In this document: positions 49,835 to 59,071 of the stretch, one piece after another
Layout: every line of letters begins with the position of its first letter
Position numbering within the stretch: position 1 is the first letter of the stretch
NCBI RefSeq assembly: GCF_000975135.1
Contig: NZ_BBRF01000002.1
Span: 124,001 to 188,000 of the forward strand
Length of the DNA stretch: 64,000 bases
Direction: 5' to 3'
From: Demequina aurantiaca
GTDB taxonomy: Bacteria; Actinomycetota; Actinomycetes; Actinomycetales; Demequinaceae
Notes under the pieces: generated by a model
The model's database searches: none
Seen by the model: the letters and a program-made list of their open reading frames with translations, nothing else
Told to the model about the DNA's origin: nothing
Made by a program: the position numbers and the translations under genes

Positions 49835-50241
49835 GACCGCGCCCGGGGTTCGGCCGTCTCGACGATAACGGTCGTGGCCTTGACGACCGCGGTGGCCACC
49901 GTGCCTACCTCGAGTCCAAGGTCGCGTACCGCCTCGGAACTCATGAGCGACACCACGCGGTGAGGGCCGCACTGAAGCTCAACCTGAGCCATCACCGTGT
50001 CTGCGGTGATCGCAGTGACGATGCCGACAAACTGGTTGCGAGCGGAGCGAGATACGCCCGAGGTGTCCGCCGGCGCGACTGCATGGTCGCGCGCGAGGCG
50101 GGCGACGTACTCGCCGTCGATGAGCGCGCGTCCGGACTCATCTTTGGCCGTGGGAAGGGAGTCGGCCTCGATCCAGCGGCGCATCGTGTCGTCGCTCACG
50201 CCCACGAGTCGCGCGGCCTCGGAAATCCTCAAATGCGGCAT
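49831..50241 (-). CDS. HTH-TOBE molybdate-responsive regulator (ModE-like, MerR-type HTH)
   Basis: A 136-residue two-domain protein. An N-terminal excisionase/MerR-like helix-turn-helix (HLRISEAARLVGVSDDTMRRWIEADSLP) is joined to a C-terminal TOBE/Mop molybdate-binding domain (ARNQFVGIVTAITADTVMAQVELQCGPHRVVSLMSSEAVRDLGLEVGTVATAVVKATTVIVE). It is the first gene of the modABC operon and likely adjusts it to molybdate supply; as one TOBE domain it could alternatively act as a Mo-storage molbindin. Start chosen at ATG 50241; a TTGCCT-N17-TAACGT promoter ends 7 bases upstream, indicating a leaderless mRNA. Confidence 0.83.
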   Translation of the reverse strand: MPHLRISEAARLVGVSDDTMRRWIEADSLPTAKDESGRALIDGEYVARLARDHAVAPADTSGVSRSARNQFVGIVTAITADTVMAQVELQCGPHRVVSLMSSEAVRDLGLEVGTVATAVVKATTVIVETAEPRARS

Positions 50242-50248
50242 GAAGCCC

Positions 50249-50277
50249 ACGTTAGTGCCGCACCTGCGGACAGGCAA
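50249..50277 (-). promoter_or_regulatory. Leaderless promoter of the mod operon
   Basis: On the minus strand: TTGCCT (50272-50277), 17-base spacer, TAACGT (50249-50254), then 7 bases to ATG 50241. The spacer includes the short palindrome CCGCA-GG-TGCGG, a possible autoregulatory site. Confidence 0.5.
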
Positions 50278-50292
50278 GCGTGAGAGGCGCAG

Positions 50293-51291
50293 TTAGCCGC
50301 CGATGGCGCTCATGGGGCGGTCGGGCTGCAGGAAGGCGGGGTCGTCGATATCGTGGCCGGGCTGCTTGAGCTGCAGGCACGCGGTGATGGCGGCAGCGAT
50401 CGCTTCATCGTCCGACCCATCGCGCAGCAGGCCCCGGATGTCGGACTCCTTGCGGGCGAAGAGGCACGCGCGGAGTTGGCCGTCCGCGGTGAGGCGCACG
50501 CGGTCGCACGTGCCGCAGAACGGGCTGGTGACGGACGCGATGACGCCCACCGAGGCTGGCCCGCCGTCGATGTCCCACACTTGCGCGGGCGCGGCACCTC
50601 GGTCGTCGCGCTCGGTCAGCGTGTAATGTGCGGTCAGCTGGGCGAGGATCTCCTCGCCCGTCACCATCTCGTTGCGGTCCCACGTGTGCCCGGCATCCAG
50701 CGGCATCTGCTCGATGAAGCGCATCTGGTAGCCGTGGTCCACGCAGAACTGGGTGAGATCCACGATCTCGTCTTCGTTGACCCCGCGCATCGCGACGGCG
50801 TTGATCTTGATGGGGGACAGGCCCGCGGCATCGGCCGCGGCCAAACCAGCGAGCGTGTCGGTGAGACGGTCGCGCCGGGTGAGTTCCGCGAAGCGTTCGC
50901 GGCGCAAAGTGTCGAGCGAGACGTTGACGCGCGCGAGTCCTGCGTCCCGCAGCTGCGCCGCGAGGCCGGGCAAGCGAAGTCCGTTAGTGGTCAGCGACAC
51001 CTCGGGGTGTCCGTGGGGTCCCTCGAGGCCCGCCATGCGCGCGACCACGTCGACCACGTCGGGGCGCAGCAGTGGTTCGCCACCGGTCAGACGAATCTCG
51101 CTGATGCCCATCTCGACGCCAACGCGCGCCACGCGCACTAACTCGTCGGTGGTCAGCATCGTATCGGCCTTGAGCCAAGGTACGCCGTCTGCGGGCATGC
51201 AGTACGTGCAACGCAGTGAGCAGCGGTCGGTCAGGCTAATGCGCAGGTCGCGGTGCACGCGGCCAAAACGATCGAGAAGTCCGTCGGTCAT
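50293..51291 (-). CDS. moaA: GTP 3',8-cyclase (radical SAM)
   Basis: A 332-residue radical SAM enzyme starting Moco synthesis. The N-terminal cluster is Cys24, Cys28 and Cys31 (CSLRCTYC). IRLTGGEPLLRPDV is the GGE motif, and VSLDTLRRERF follows. The C-terminal second cluster has SPFCGTCDRVRLTADGQLRACLF, and the protein ends in the conserved Gly-Gly (SAIGG). ATG 51291 overlaps the moaE stop. Genes moaB, moaE and moaA run together on the minus strand, complementing moaC, moaD, moeA and mobA on the plus strand. Confidence 0.95.
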   Translation of the reverse strand: MTDGLLDRFGRVHRDLRISLTDRCSLRCTYCMPADGVPWLKADTMLTTDELVRVARVGVEMGISEIRLTGGEPLLRPDVVDVVARMAGLEGPHGHPEVSLTTNGLRLPGLAAQLRDAGLARVNVSLDTLRRERFAELTRRDRLTDTLAGLAAADAAGLSPIKINAVAMRGVNEDEIVDLTQFCVDHGYQMRFIEQMPLDAGHTWDRNEMVTGEEILAQLTAHYTLTERDDRGAAPAQVWDIDGGPASVGVIASVTSPFCGTCDRVRLTADGQLRACLFARKESDIRGLLRDGSDDEAIAAAITACLQLKQPGHDIDDPAFLQPDRPMSAIGG

Positions 51292-51704
51292 GAGATACCT
51301 ACCCAGGTGTGCGATCCGTCGGCCAACACCTCGCGCTTCCACACGGGCAGTTCGGCCTTGATTCGTTCAACGAGCAGGCGGCACGTGTCGAAGGCCTCGG
51401 CACGGTGCGCACTCGATACTGCGGCCACAATAGCGGCCTCGCCCACGCCCAGTAAGCCGATGCGGTGGCTGACAGCGGCAGTCAACTCACCGGCGTCGTC
51501 ACCACATACCTCCGCTGCGATGCGTTTGATAGTGCTCTGCGCATCGGGATGGGCCGAATAGTCAAGGTGCGTGACGCGGCCGTCAACCGACGGGTCGTGG
51601 TCGCGCACCGTACCTATGAATGACGCGATCGCACCCTGGGCGGGCCCCGTCACCGCGGTCACGTGCTCGTCAAGCGACAGCGGCGCCTCGGTGATGCGGG
51701 CCAT
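51288..51704 (-). CDS. moaE: Molybdopterin synthase catalytic subunit
   Basis: A 138-residue MoaE that, with thiocarboxylated MoaD, converts cPMP to molybdopterin. It shows ASFIGTVRDHDPSVDGRVTHLDYSAHPDAQ, VSHRIGLLGVGEAAIVAAVSSAHRAEAF and the catalytic Lys region ERIKAELPVWKRE. ATG 51704 is preferred; a TTG at 51713 would overlap the moaB stop. Its 3' end overlaps moaA by four bases. Confidence 0.93.
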   Translation of the reverse strand: MARITEAPLSLDEHVTAVTGPAQGAIASFIGTVRDHDPSVDGRVTHLDYSAHPDAQSTIKRIAAEVCGDDAGELTAAVSHRIGLLGVGEAAIVAAVSSAHRAEAFDTCRLLVERIKAELPVWKREVLADGSHTWVGIS

Positions 51705-51709
51705 GGCGA

Positions 51710-52207
51710 TCAATGGTCGCCACCATCCAGTTGACTCAGCATGTGGGGGAGCAGCGGCAGGATGGTCTCGATGCCGGCCTTGGCAGAGTCGAGTGAGCCC
51801 GGCAAGTTGATGATGATGGCGTTAATCGGACCACCCGTCACTCCGGCGATGCCGCGAGACAGGGCGGCCGTTGGCACGGACTCGCCGCTGACGCGTCGCA
51901 GCATCTCGGGGATGCCCGGAATGGGGCGCGCAATGATGCTTGCGGTGGCTTCTGGGGTGAAATCGCGCGGGGCAATGCCCGTGCCACCAGTAGTGATGAC
52001 CACGCGCGCGCCCGTGGCTGTCGAGGCGCGCAGTGCGCCAAGTACCGAGTCGACGCCGTCGCTGACCACTGTGTGCTCAACATCGGCGCCCACCGATTTC
52101 AGGGCATCGGCGATGGCCTTGCCACTGGTGTCTTTACGTTCCCCGCGCGAGGCGCGGTCGGACACCGTGATGACGGAACATAGGACGTCGTGAAGTTCGT
52201 CGCTCAT
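51710..52207 (-). CDS. moaB: MoaB/Mog-type molybdopterin adenylyltransferase
   Basis: A 165-residue MogA/MoaB fold protein that adenylates molybdopterin before MoeA inserts molybdate. It shows SVITVSDRASRGERKDTSG, VVITTGGTGIAPRDFTPEA (the TGGTG nucleotide-binding loop) and INAIIINLPGS. ATG 52207 starts the family domain, and TACACT ends 6 bases upstream, suggesting a leaderless transcript. It heads moaB-moaE-moaA and lies 65 bases downstream of narI, so narGHJI read-through is possible. Confidence 0.92.
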   Translation of the reverse strand: MSDELHDVLCSVITVSDRASRGERKDTSGKAIADALKSVGADVEHTVVSDGVDSVLGALRASTATGARVVITTGGTGIAPRDFTPEATASIIARPIPGIPEMLRRVSGESVPTAALSRGIAGVTGGPINAIIINLPGSLDSAKAGIETILPLLPHMLSQLDGGDH

Positions 52208-52213
52208 GGTGCC

Positions 52214-52219
52214 AGTGTA
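52214..52219 (-). promoter_or_regulatory. Putative -10 of a leaderless promoter (moaB)
   Basis: TACACT on the minus strand ends 6 bases before ATG 52207. Confidence 0.4.
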
Positions 52220-52271
52220 GGAGGTACGCAGGTTTCGCGTGTCGACATCGTCGTGAGGTGGCGTTGTGGCA

Positions 52272-53078
52272 TCAGTCGGTGCGCGTGGGTTCCCACCCAC
52301 GACGGGTTGTGCGGTTTCCCGAGCGATGCGGCGACTTCTTGCGGTAGACCACATAAGGGCGCATGAGGTACTGCAGCGGCACGGAGAAGACGTGCACGAG
52401 GCGAGTGAATGGCCAGATGCAGAACAGCAGCATTCCGGCGACGGCGTGGATCTGGAAATACGCCGGCGCGGATGCCATTGCCTCCGGCTGCGGCTGGAAG
52501 ATCAGGATGGACCGGAACCACACCGCAACGTCCTCACGGTAGTTGTGGCCGTCGTCAAAGATGCCCGATGCTGCCCAGGAGGTGAAGACCCCAAGCAAGA
52601 TCGCGGCGCCCAGGAAGACGTACATCACCTTGTCGTTCTTGGTGGTGCGCTGGAAAACCTGCGCGGTGGTGCGTCGGCGGAAGATCAACATGATCAGGCC
52701 AATGAGCGTGGCTGCACCGGCAATCAGGCTGAGGGGCAGCGTGAGCATGTGATACGTGTGCTCGTCTAGTCCAATGGCTTCGGTCCACGTCTCCGGAATC
52801 ATCAGCCCCAAAATGTGGCCAAAGAACACCGCGATTATTCCGTAGTGGAACAGCGGGCTTGCCACATGCATGATCTTGTTCTCGTACGACTGACTCGACC
52901 GAGTGGTCCAGCCGAACTTGTCATAGCGGTAGCGCCAGACCAAGCCGACGATGATGGTGGCGATCGCGACATAGGGGAACGCAATCCACAGCAGCAGGTT
53001 GAGACTAGATGGCTCAGCCACCTCTGCCGATGTCGTGGATACTTCCGCAGCCAGCAATCCAGTGACGATGATATTCAT
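52272..53078 (-). CDS. narI: Respiratory nitrate reductase gamma subunit
   Basis: A 268-residue membrane cytochrome b subunit with about five helices that oxidises menaquinol and passes electrons to NarH. Conserved haem-ligand regions are SPLFHYGIIAVFFGHILGL near helix 2 and YFQIHAVAGMLLFCIWPFTRLVHVFS near the C-terminus, holding the expected His residues. It is the last gene of narGHJI and overlaps narJ by four bases. A basic tail (YRKKSPHRSGNRTTRRG) ends it. Confidence 0.95.
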   Translation of the reverse strand: MNIIVTGLLAAEVSTTSAEVAEPSSLNLLLWIAFPYVAIATIIVGLVWRYRYDKFGWTTRSSQSYENKIMHVASPLFHYGIIAVFFGHILGLMIPETWTEAIGLDEHTYHMLTLPLSLIAGAATLIGLIMLIFRRRTTAQVFQRTTKNDKVMYVFLGAAILLGVFTSWAASGIFDDGHNYREDVAVWFRSILIFQPQPEAMASAPAYFQIHAVAGMLLFCIWPFTRLVHVFSVPLQYLMRPYVVYRKKSPHRSGNRTTRRGWEPTRTD

Positions 53079-53704
53079 CGACGGCCTCCGAGTTCGGCAA
53101 GGTTGAGTGAGGTGGGGAACGAGTCGAGCCCCACGGTCTCCGTGGGGGGTCCCTGCTTGGCGAGTGACGCCATGCGCGCAGAGATTTCCGGGGTAATCGC
53201 GGGAAGCGTTGCGAGAACCGCATCCACAACATGCATGTACGGTGAGTTGAGGCGCTCAAGTGCGGCTCTCAACAGTCCGATGGCAACTCGATGCTCCACC
53301 AGCAGGGCATCACCCGTGAGCGAGTCTCCAACAGCCGCGAACTCGAGCACCACCGAGAGGTGATCGGGAAGCTCCGCGTCGTCTACTTCAAACCCGTGCC
53401 TGAGGTATGCCTGTTTGAAGCGCAGGATCGAGAAACCCCGGTTGCGGGTGTCGCCATCAGTCCAAAAGGTCAGATACGGCGAGGCCTTCAACTTCATGTC
53501 AAACACCGCAACATAGTTGCGCTGCATCTCATTGATGTCCGTCTTGTCGAACTCGGTGAGGAATTGGTCGAGAGAAACACGTACGGCTGCGGGCAGCTCA
53601 GGTATCACCTGCCGTATCTGTGGCAGGCGTTCCAGCAGGGCGTCGTCGGGGTACCACAGCAGCCAAGCTGCGGCGAGGCGCGAGGCCGCCGTGAGATCAG
53701 TCAT
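53075..53704 (-). CDS. narJ: Nitrate reductase molybdenum cofactor assembly chaperone
   Basis: A 209-residue all-helical NarJ/TorD-type chaperone (RLAAAWLLWYPDDALLERLP, NYVAVFDMKLKASPYLTFWTDGDTRNRGFSILRFKQAYLRHGFEV, PDHLSVVLEFAAV) that holds apo-NarG for cofactor loading and is not part of the final enzyme. Start chosen at ATG 53704, which overlaps the narH stop by eight bases; codons further upstream lie in narH. Confidence 0.93.
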   Translation of the reverse strand: MTDLTAASRLAAAWLLWYPDDALLERLPQIRQVIPELPAAVRVSLDQFLTEFDKTDINEMQRNYVAVFDMKLKASPYLTFWTDGDTRNRGFSILRFKQAYLRHGFEVDDAELPDHLSVVLEFAAVGDSLTGDALLVEHRVAIGLLRAALERLNSPYMHVVDAVLATLPAITPEISARMASLAKQGPPTETVGLDSFPTSLNLAELGGRR

Positions 53705-55376
53705 CGCTCTTGCGAATCTGAGGCATACCGAGCGGTACCCCCTTGCCGTCCCAATGCGGCAGGTTGATGTCGATCGAGCCGGCCGTCGCATCGGAACGTT
53801 GGTGCGACGCTCCCTTGAGGGCATGAAAACTCTCAGCGGCGACCGGGCGAGGGGGAGCGACGGCCGTTGCAGTGCCGCCGCCCGGTCGGCCCTGGCCGCC
53901 CTCGGGAAACTGCCCAGGGCCACCCTCGCCATCGAGTGAGCATGCCAAGTCCTCCAACTCCTTTCCCGCCTCGGCGTGCGCCGACGGGATCACGTAGCGG
54001 TCCTCGTACTTGGCAATCGCGAGCAGGCGGTAGAGCTCCAGGATCTCGGTTTCGGTGAGGCCCACGCGCTGAGGCAACTCAGGGCGCAGCGGGTTGCCCA
54101 CGTTCTGGTCACGCATGTATGAGCGCATGACGGACAGTGTGTCGAGTGCCCGCATCACCGGCTTGGGGTCGCCCGCAGTGAAGAGTTCCGCGAGGTACTC
54201 CATGGGAATGCGAAGCGAACGCAGCGCACCGAAGAGGTTGTCGGCGTCCTCCGCGTCGTGGCCCGTCTCGCGCAACGAGTCCACGACAGGGCTCAGCGGG
54301 GGAACGTACCAAACCATCGGCATCGTCCGGTATTCGGGGTGCAGCGGCAACGCGACGCGGAATTCCTTGGCGAGGCGGTAGACGGGGGACCGCTCGGCGG
54401 CCTCCAGCCAGTCCGCGGGGATGCCGTCGCGCCGCGCCTGCGCCTGCACTTCGGGATCGTGGGGGTCGAGAATGATGTCGAGTTGCGCCTCATAGAGGTC
54501 CTGCTCGTTGGGCGTGGCAGCCGCCTCGGCCACTCGATCCGCGTCGTAGAGGAACAACCCCAGGTAGCGCAGGCGACCCACACAGGTTTCGGAGCACACG
54601 GTGGGCTGGCCCGCCTCGATGCGCGGGTAGCACATGGTGCACTTCTCGGCCTTGCCGGTCGCGTGGTTGAAGAAAACCTTCTTGTAGGGGCAGCCGGTGA
54701 CGCACATGCGCCAGCCACGGCACCCGTCCTGGTCAACCAGCACAATGCCGTCCTCTTCGCGCTTGTACATGGCGCCCGAGGGGCACGCCGACACGCAGGA
54801 CGGGTTGAGGCAGTGTTCACAGATGCGCGGCAGGTAGAACATGTACGCCTGCTCAAACTCGAACTTCACGCGGTCCGTGACGTCGGCCTTGATCTTCTTG
54901 ATGATGGGGTCGTTGGGGCCGGTCTCCGGCGCCCCGCCTAGATCGTCATCCCAGTTCGCGGACCACTCGATTTTCATGGGGTTGCCAGTAATCGTGGACT
55001 TGGGCTGCGCGACGGGGCTGTGTTCGCCGAGCGGCGCGGACAGCAGGTTGTCGTAGTCGTAGGTCCAGGGCTCGTAGTAGTCGCTGACCGCGGGGAGCTT
55101 GGGGTTGTTGAAGATGCTGAGCAGGCGCTTGACGCGACCACCGGACCGCAACTGCAGTTTGCCGCGCTTATTCAGCACCCAGCCGCCTTGCCATTTCTCC
55201 TGGTCCTGGTAGGTGCGCGGGTAGCCCAGGCCGGGTCGCGTCTCCACATTGTTAAACCAGGCGTACTCCATGCCGTCGCGATTGGTCCACGCCTGCTTGC
55301 AGGTCACTGAGCACGTGTGACACCCAATGCACTTGTCCAGGTTCATCACCATGCCTACTTGGGCCATGACCTTCAT
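53697..55376 (-). CDS. narH: Respiratory nitrate reductase beta subunit
   Basis: A 559-residue iron-sulfur subunit. The first cluster ligands are Cys16, Cys19, Cys22 and Cys26 (CIGCHTCSVTC); later groups are CEHCLNPSCVSACPSG and CRGWRMCVTGCPYKKVFFNHATGKAEKC, the latter with the Trp that marks the 3Fe-4S cluster, plus CYPRIEAGQPTVCSETC. It carries electrons from NarI to NarG on the cytoplasmic side. A glycine/alanine-rich C-terminal segment (GEGGPGQFPEGGQGRPGGG) looks lineage-specific. It overlaps narG by four bases. Confidence 0.96.
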   Translation of the reverse strand: MKVMAQVGMVMNLDKCIGCHTCSVTCKQAWTNRDGMEYAWFNNVETRPGLGYPRTYQDQEKWQGGWVLNKRGKLQLRSGGRVKRLLSIFNNPKLPAVSDYYEPWTYDYDNLLSAPLGEHSPVAQPKSTITGNPMKIEWSANWDDDLGGAPETGPNDPIIKKIKADVTDRVKFEFEQAYMFYLPRICEHCLNPSCVSACPSGAMYKREEDGIVLVDQDGCRGWRMCVTGCPYKKVFFNHATGKAEKCTMCYPRIEAGQPTVCSETCVGRLRYLGLFLYDADRVAEAAATPNEQDLYEAQLDIILDPHDPEVQAQARRDGIPADWLEAAERSPVYRLAKEFRVALPLHPEYRTMPMVWYVPPLSPVVDSLRETGHDAEDADNLFGALRSLRIPMEYLAELFTAGDPKPVMRALDTLSVMRSYMRDQNVGNPLRPELPQRVGLTETEILELYRLLAIAKYEDRYVIPSAHAEAGKELEDLACSLDGEGGPGQFPEGGQGRPGGGTATAVAPPRPVAAESFHALKGASHQRSDATAGSIDINLPHWDGKGVPLGMPQIRKSDD

Positions 55377-58300
55377 GAGTACTTCACCTCCTGAGATCGA
55401 CGTCGTATGACTGTGACCTCGTCTCGTTGGTTGCCAGTGGGGCCGTAGTAGTTAAAGGCGAACGACAGTTGCGCGTAGCCCCCGAGCAGGTGCGTCGGCT
55501 TGATTACCAGGCGGGTGAGCGAGTTGTGAATGCCGCCGCGCTTTCCGGATTCCTCAGCAATCGGCACATCGACCAGGCGATCCTTCGCGTGGTACATGTA
55601 CACGGTTCCGGCGGGCATGCGGTGAGAAACCACGGCCCGGGCGACGACCACACCGTTGCGGTTGTAGGCCTCGATCCACTCGTTGTCCTTGACCCCAATG
55701 ATCTCGGCGTCCTCCACACTCATCCAGATGTCTGGACCGCCTCGAGACAGCGACAGCATGTACTGGTTGTCTTGGTAGTTCGAGTGAATCGACCACTTCG
55801 AGTGCGGGGTGAGGTACCTGACGGTGACCTCCTTGCCTTGACCCGTCTTGGAATCTCCGGAAATGCGATGCATATTGAGCGGGGGTCGATACGTGGGCAG
55901 ATTCTCTCCCAGTTCCGACATCCAGTCGTGGTCAAGGAAGAAGTGCTGGCGACCGGTCAGGGTGTGCCATGGCTTGAGGCGCTCGACGTTGATCGCGAAC
56001 GCCGTGTAGCGCCTGCCGCCGTGCTCGCTGCCCGACCACTCGGGGCTGGTAATGACCGGCACCGGCCGGGCCTGGGTGTCCGCAAAGGTGATGCGCTTGC
56101 CCTCGTTGTCGAGCGCGAGATCGGCCATTCCTTGGCCGGTGCGTTTCTCCTGATTGCGGAAGCCGTCGACGGCCATCCGACCGTTGGTTGTACCTGACAG
56201 TGCCAGAATCGTCTCGCAGGCGTGGACGGACGTCGCTAGGGACGGTCGTCCGGCGGCCACGCCGGTAGGGATCACGCCATTGATCTTGCCCAGCAATTCC
56301 ACCTCGGGGGTGGGGTCAAACTTGACCCCCTTGGTCATCAGGCCCAAACCTTCGGTGAGCGGACCAAGGGCCGACATCTTGTCCGCGACCGCGGTGTAGT
56401 CGCGCTCGACCACAATGAATTTGGGGGCGGTCTTGCCGGGAATGATGTCAACCTCACCCTCGCGCCAGTCCTTCACGACGCCGCTGGGCAGCGCCATAGC
56501 GTCCGGGGTGTCGTGCAGCAGGGGAGCCGTGACCAGGTCGTGCCTGGTATCGAGGTGCCCCCGCGCGAGTTCACTGAAGGAGCGCGCAATTTCCTGGAAC
56601 GTGTCGTAGTCGCTCTTGGTCTCCCAAGGTGGGCTAATCGCCGGGGTAAACGCGTGAATGAACGGATGCATGTCCGTGGTGGAGAGGTCGTGCTTCTCGT
56701 ACCACGTGGCCGCGGGGAAGAGGATGTCGGAGTAGAGGCCTGTGGAGGTCATGCGGTAATCCATGCTGACCAGCAAGTCGAGCTTGCCCTGGCCAGATTC
56801 CCGCCACCTGACCTCCTCGGGGCGTTCGTCCTCCTCCAATTCCGAGGCCCTGATAGAACTATCGGTCCCCAGCAGGTGATGGAGGAAGAATTCGTTGCCC
56901 TTGGCGGAGGAGCCCACCAGGTTGGCACGCCACACGGTGAGGACGCGGGGCCAGTTTTCCTCGGCATCGGGGTCCTCGATGGCGAAGTTGACCTCGCCGG
57001 ACGTGAGTTTCTCCTTCATGTACTCGCCCGGGGCTTGGCCCGAGGCCTTGATTGCATCGCCGAGGTCGAGGGAGTTCGCGTTGAGCGACGGAAAGGAGGG
57101 CATCCAACCCGAACGCGCTGCCTGCGCGAGGGTGCCCATGGTCGACTTGTTCGCAAAGCGGTTCTCGCCCAATGGGGACGACAGTGCGTCGGGACTCAAG
57201 CGGTCGTAGCGCCACTGGCCGGTATTCACGTAGGACCACGCGGTGGTATTCATGTGACGCGGCGGCCGAGTCCAGTCGAGCGCGTTTGCCACCGTTGCCC
57301 AACCGGTAACGGGCCGGCACTTCTCTTGACCCACGTAGTGCGCCCAGCCACCACCATTGACGCCCTGGCAACCGGTCATCGTGATGAGGGACAAGAACGT
57401 GCGGTAGGTCTCATCCGAGTGGAACCAGTGGTTGGTGCCTGCCCCCAGGATGATCATGGAGCGACCACCGGAATCCTCGGCGTTCTGCGCGAACTCGCGG
57501 CCCACGCGCTCTGCCATCGACGCGGGTACTCCCGTGATCTCTTCCTGCCACGCGGGCGTGTAAGGGGAGAGATCGTCGTAGCCGGTGGGCCACTCACCGG
57601 GTAGGCCCTCGCGGCCCACACCATATTGCGCCAGCGTGAGGTCGTACACGGTGGTGACGAGGCGCTCTCCGCCGACAGTCTCGAGCCTCGCCGCCGGTAC
57701 GCCGCGGTGGTGGACACCGCCACGCTCGCCGTCGGACTGCTCCACGTCGAAGCGCGGCAGCAGCAGCTCGGCAGTCTCAGTGCCGGACGCTTCAAACAAC
57801 GACAGCGCAGGGTCCACGCCCTCGAGGTCGAGGTTCCACTTGCCTTCGCCCTCGTCGCCAAAGCGGTGGCCAAGCGAGCCGTTGGGCACGTGGGGACGGC
57901 CCGTAGCGGAGTCGATGAGCACCGTTTTGAACTCGGCGTTCTCGCTGGTATCGCCCAAGTCTGCCGCGGTCACAAACTTGTCGGGAACCCAGGCGCCGTC
58001 CTTCTCCTTTAGCGTGACGAGGTAGGGGAAGTCGCTGTAGCGCTTGACGTAGTCCACAAATCGCGGGACCTGCCGGTCAACGTAGAACTCCTTGAGCATG
58101 ACGTGGCCCATGGCCATCGCGAGCGCACCATCCGTGCCGGGGTGCGGGCTCATCCACTCATCCGCAAACTTAGTGTTGTCCGCATAGTCGGGGGAAACGG
58201 TGACGACCTTCTGCCCCCGGTAGCGAGCCTCGGCCATGAAGTGGGCATCGGGCGTACGGGTGACGGGCACATTGGCGCCCCACATGATCAGGTACGAGGA

Positions 58301-59071
58301 GTTGAACCAGTCTGCGGACTCGGGAACGTCGGTCTGATCGCCAAAGACCTGAGGTGAGGCCACCGGAAGGTCGGCGTACCAGTCGTAGAAGGACAGCATC
58401 GAGCCGCCCACGAGCGAGATGAATCGTGAGCCGGCGGCGTGCGATGCCATCGACATGGCGGGGATGGGCGAGAAGCCAAAGATTCGGTCCGGGCCGTACT
58501 TTTTAGCGGTGTGCACGTGAGCAGCCGCGACGATTTCCTTGGCCTCAGACCACGACGCGCGGACCAGTCCACCCTTGCCGCGGGCCTTCTGATACTTCAT
58601 TCGGGCTTTGGAGTCGTCGACGATGGAGGCCCAGGCGTCGACGGGGTCGGGGAAGCGCTTCTTGGCCTCGCGGTAGGCCTCGAGCAGGACGCCGCGGATG
58701 TAGGGGTATTTCACTCGCGTGGGTGAATACGTGTACCACGAGAATGCCGCGCCTCGCGGGCAGCCGCGTGGTTCGTACTCGGGGCTATCGGCACCGACCG
58801 AGGGGTAGTCGGTCTGTTGGGTCTCCCAGGTAATCACGCCGTCCTTGACGTACACCTTCCAGGAACAGGAGCCGGTGCAGTTCACGCCGTGCGTGCTACG
58901 CACAATCTTGTCGTGGCTCCACCGGTCGCGGTAGAACGTGTCCGCGTCGCGCCCTCCCTGGTGAGTGACGGTGCGCAGGTCGGGGGAGACGTCGCCCCTT
59001 TGGAGGAAGCGACCCGCGTTCACCAGGAACGTGCTCGCTAGAGGGCTTTCGGACTCGTGAACCGTGGTCAT
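55373..59071 (-). CDS. narG: Respiratory nitrate reductase alpha subunit
   Basis: A 1232-residue molybdoenzyme that reduces nitrate to nitrite during anaerobic respiration. The N-terminal FS0 cluster region is HGVNCTGSCSWKVYVKDG followed by CPRGAAFSW, giving the His/Cys ligand set of NarG. The NSSYLIMWGANVPVTRTPDAHF and GTNHWFHSDETYR blocks bind the MGD cofactor, which needs mobA here. Start chosen at ATG 59071 (MTTVHESES); 29 further open codons upstream are not NarG-like. It is first in narGHJI and divergent from narK, with a DosR-like box between. Confidence 0.96.
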   Translation of the reverse strand: MTTVHESESPLASTFLVNAGRFLQRGDVSPDLRTVTHQGGRDADTFYRDRWSHDKIVRSTHGVNCTGSCSWKVYVKDGVITWETQQTDYPSVGADSPEYEPRGCPRGAAFSWYTYSPTRVKYPYIRGVLLEAYREAKKRFPDPVDAWASIVDDSKARMKYQKARGKGGLVRASWSEAKEIVAAAHVHTAKKYGPDRIFGFSPIPAMSMASHAAGSRFISLVGGSMLSFYDWYADLPVASPQVFGDQTDVPESADWFNSSYLIMWGANVPVTRTPDAHFMAEARYRGQKVVTVSPDYADNTKFADEWMSPHPGTDGALAMAMGHVMLKEFYVDRQVPRFVDYVKRYSDFPYLVTLKEKDGAWVPDKFVTAADLGDTSENAEFKTVLIDSATGRPHVPNGSLGHRFGDEGEGKWNLDLEGVDPALSLFEASGTETAELLLPRFDVEQSDGERGGVHHRGVPAARLETVGGERLVTTVYDLTLAQYGVGREGLPGEWPTGYDDLSPYTPAWQEEITGVPASMAERVGREFAQNAEDSGGRSMIILGAGTNHWFHSDETYRTFLSLITMTGCQGVNGGGWAHYVGQEKCRPVTGWATVANALDWTRPPRHMNTTAWSYVNTGQWRYDRLSPDALSSPLGENRFANKSTMGTLAQAARSGWMPSFPSLNANSLDLGDAIKASGQAPGEYMKEKLTSGEVNFAIEDPDAEENWPRVLTVWRANLVGSSAKGNEFFLHHLLGTDSSIRASELEEDERPEEVRWRESGQGKLDLLVSMDYRMTSTGLYSDILFPAATWYEKHDLSTTDMHPFIHAFTPAISPPWETKSDYDTFQEIARSFSELARGHLDTRHDLVTAPLLHDTPDAMALPSGVVKDWREGEVDIIPGKTAPKFIVVERDYTAVADKMSALGPLTEGLGLMTKGVKFDPTPEVELLGKINGVIPTGVAAGRPSLATSVHACETILALSGTTNGRMAVDGFRNQEKRTGQGMADLALDNEGKRITFADTQARPVPVITSPEWSGSEHGGRRYTAFAINVERLKPWHTLTGRQHFFLDHDWMSELGENLPTYRPPLNMHRISGDSKTGQGKEVTVRYLTPHSKWSIHSNYQDNQYMLSLSRGGPDIWMSVEDAEIIGVKDNEWIEAYNRNGVVVARAVVSHRMPAGTVYMYHAKDRLVDVPIAEESGKRGGIHNSLTRLVIKPTHLLGGYAQLSFAFNYYGPTGNQRDEVTVIRRRSQEVKYS

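Noticed and set aside
56513-57604. ~360-codon plus-strand frame opposite narG
   Set aside because: Antisense shadow of narG without recognisable domains or ribosome binding site.
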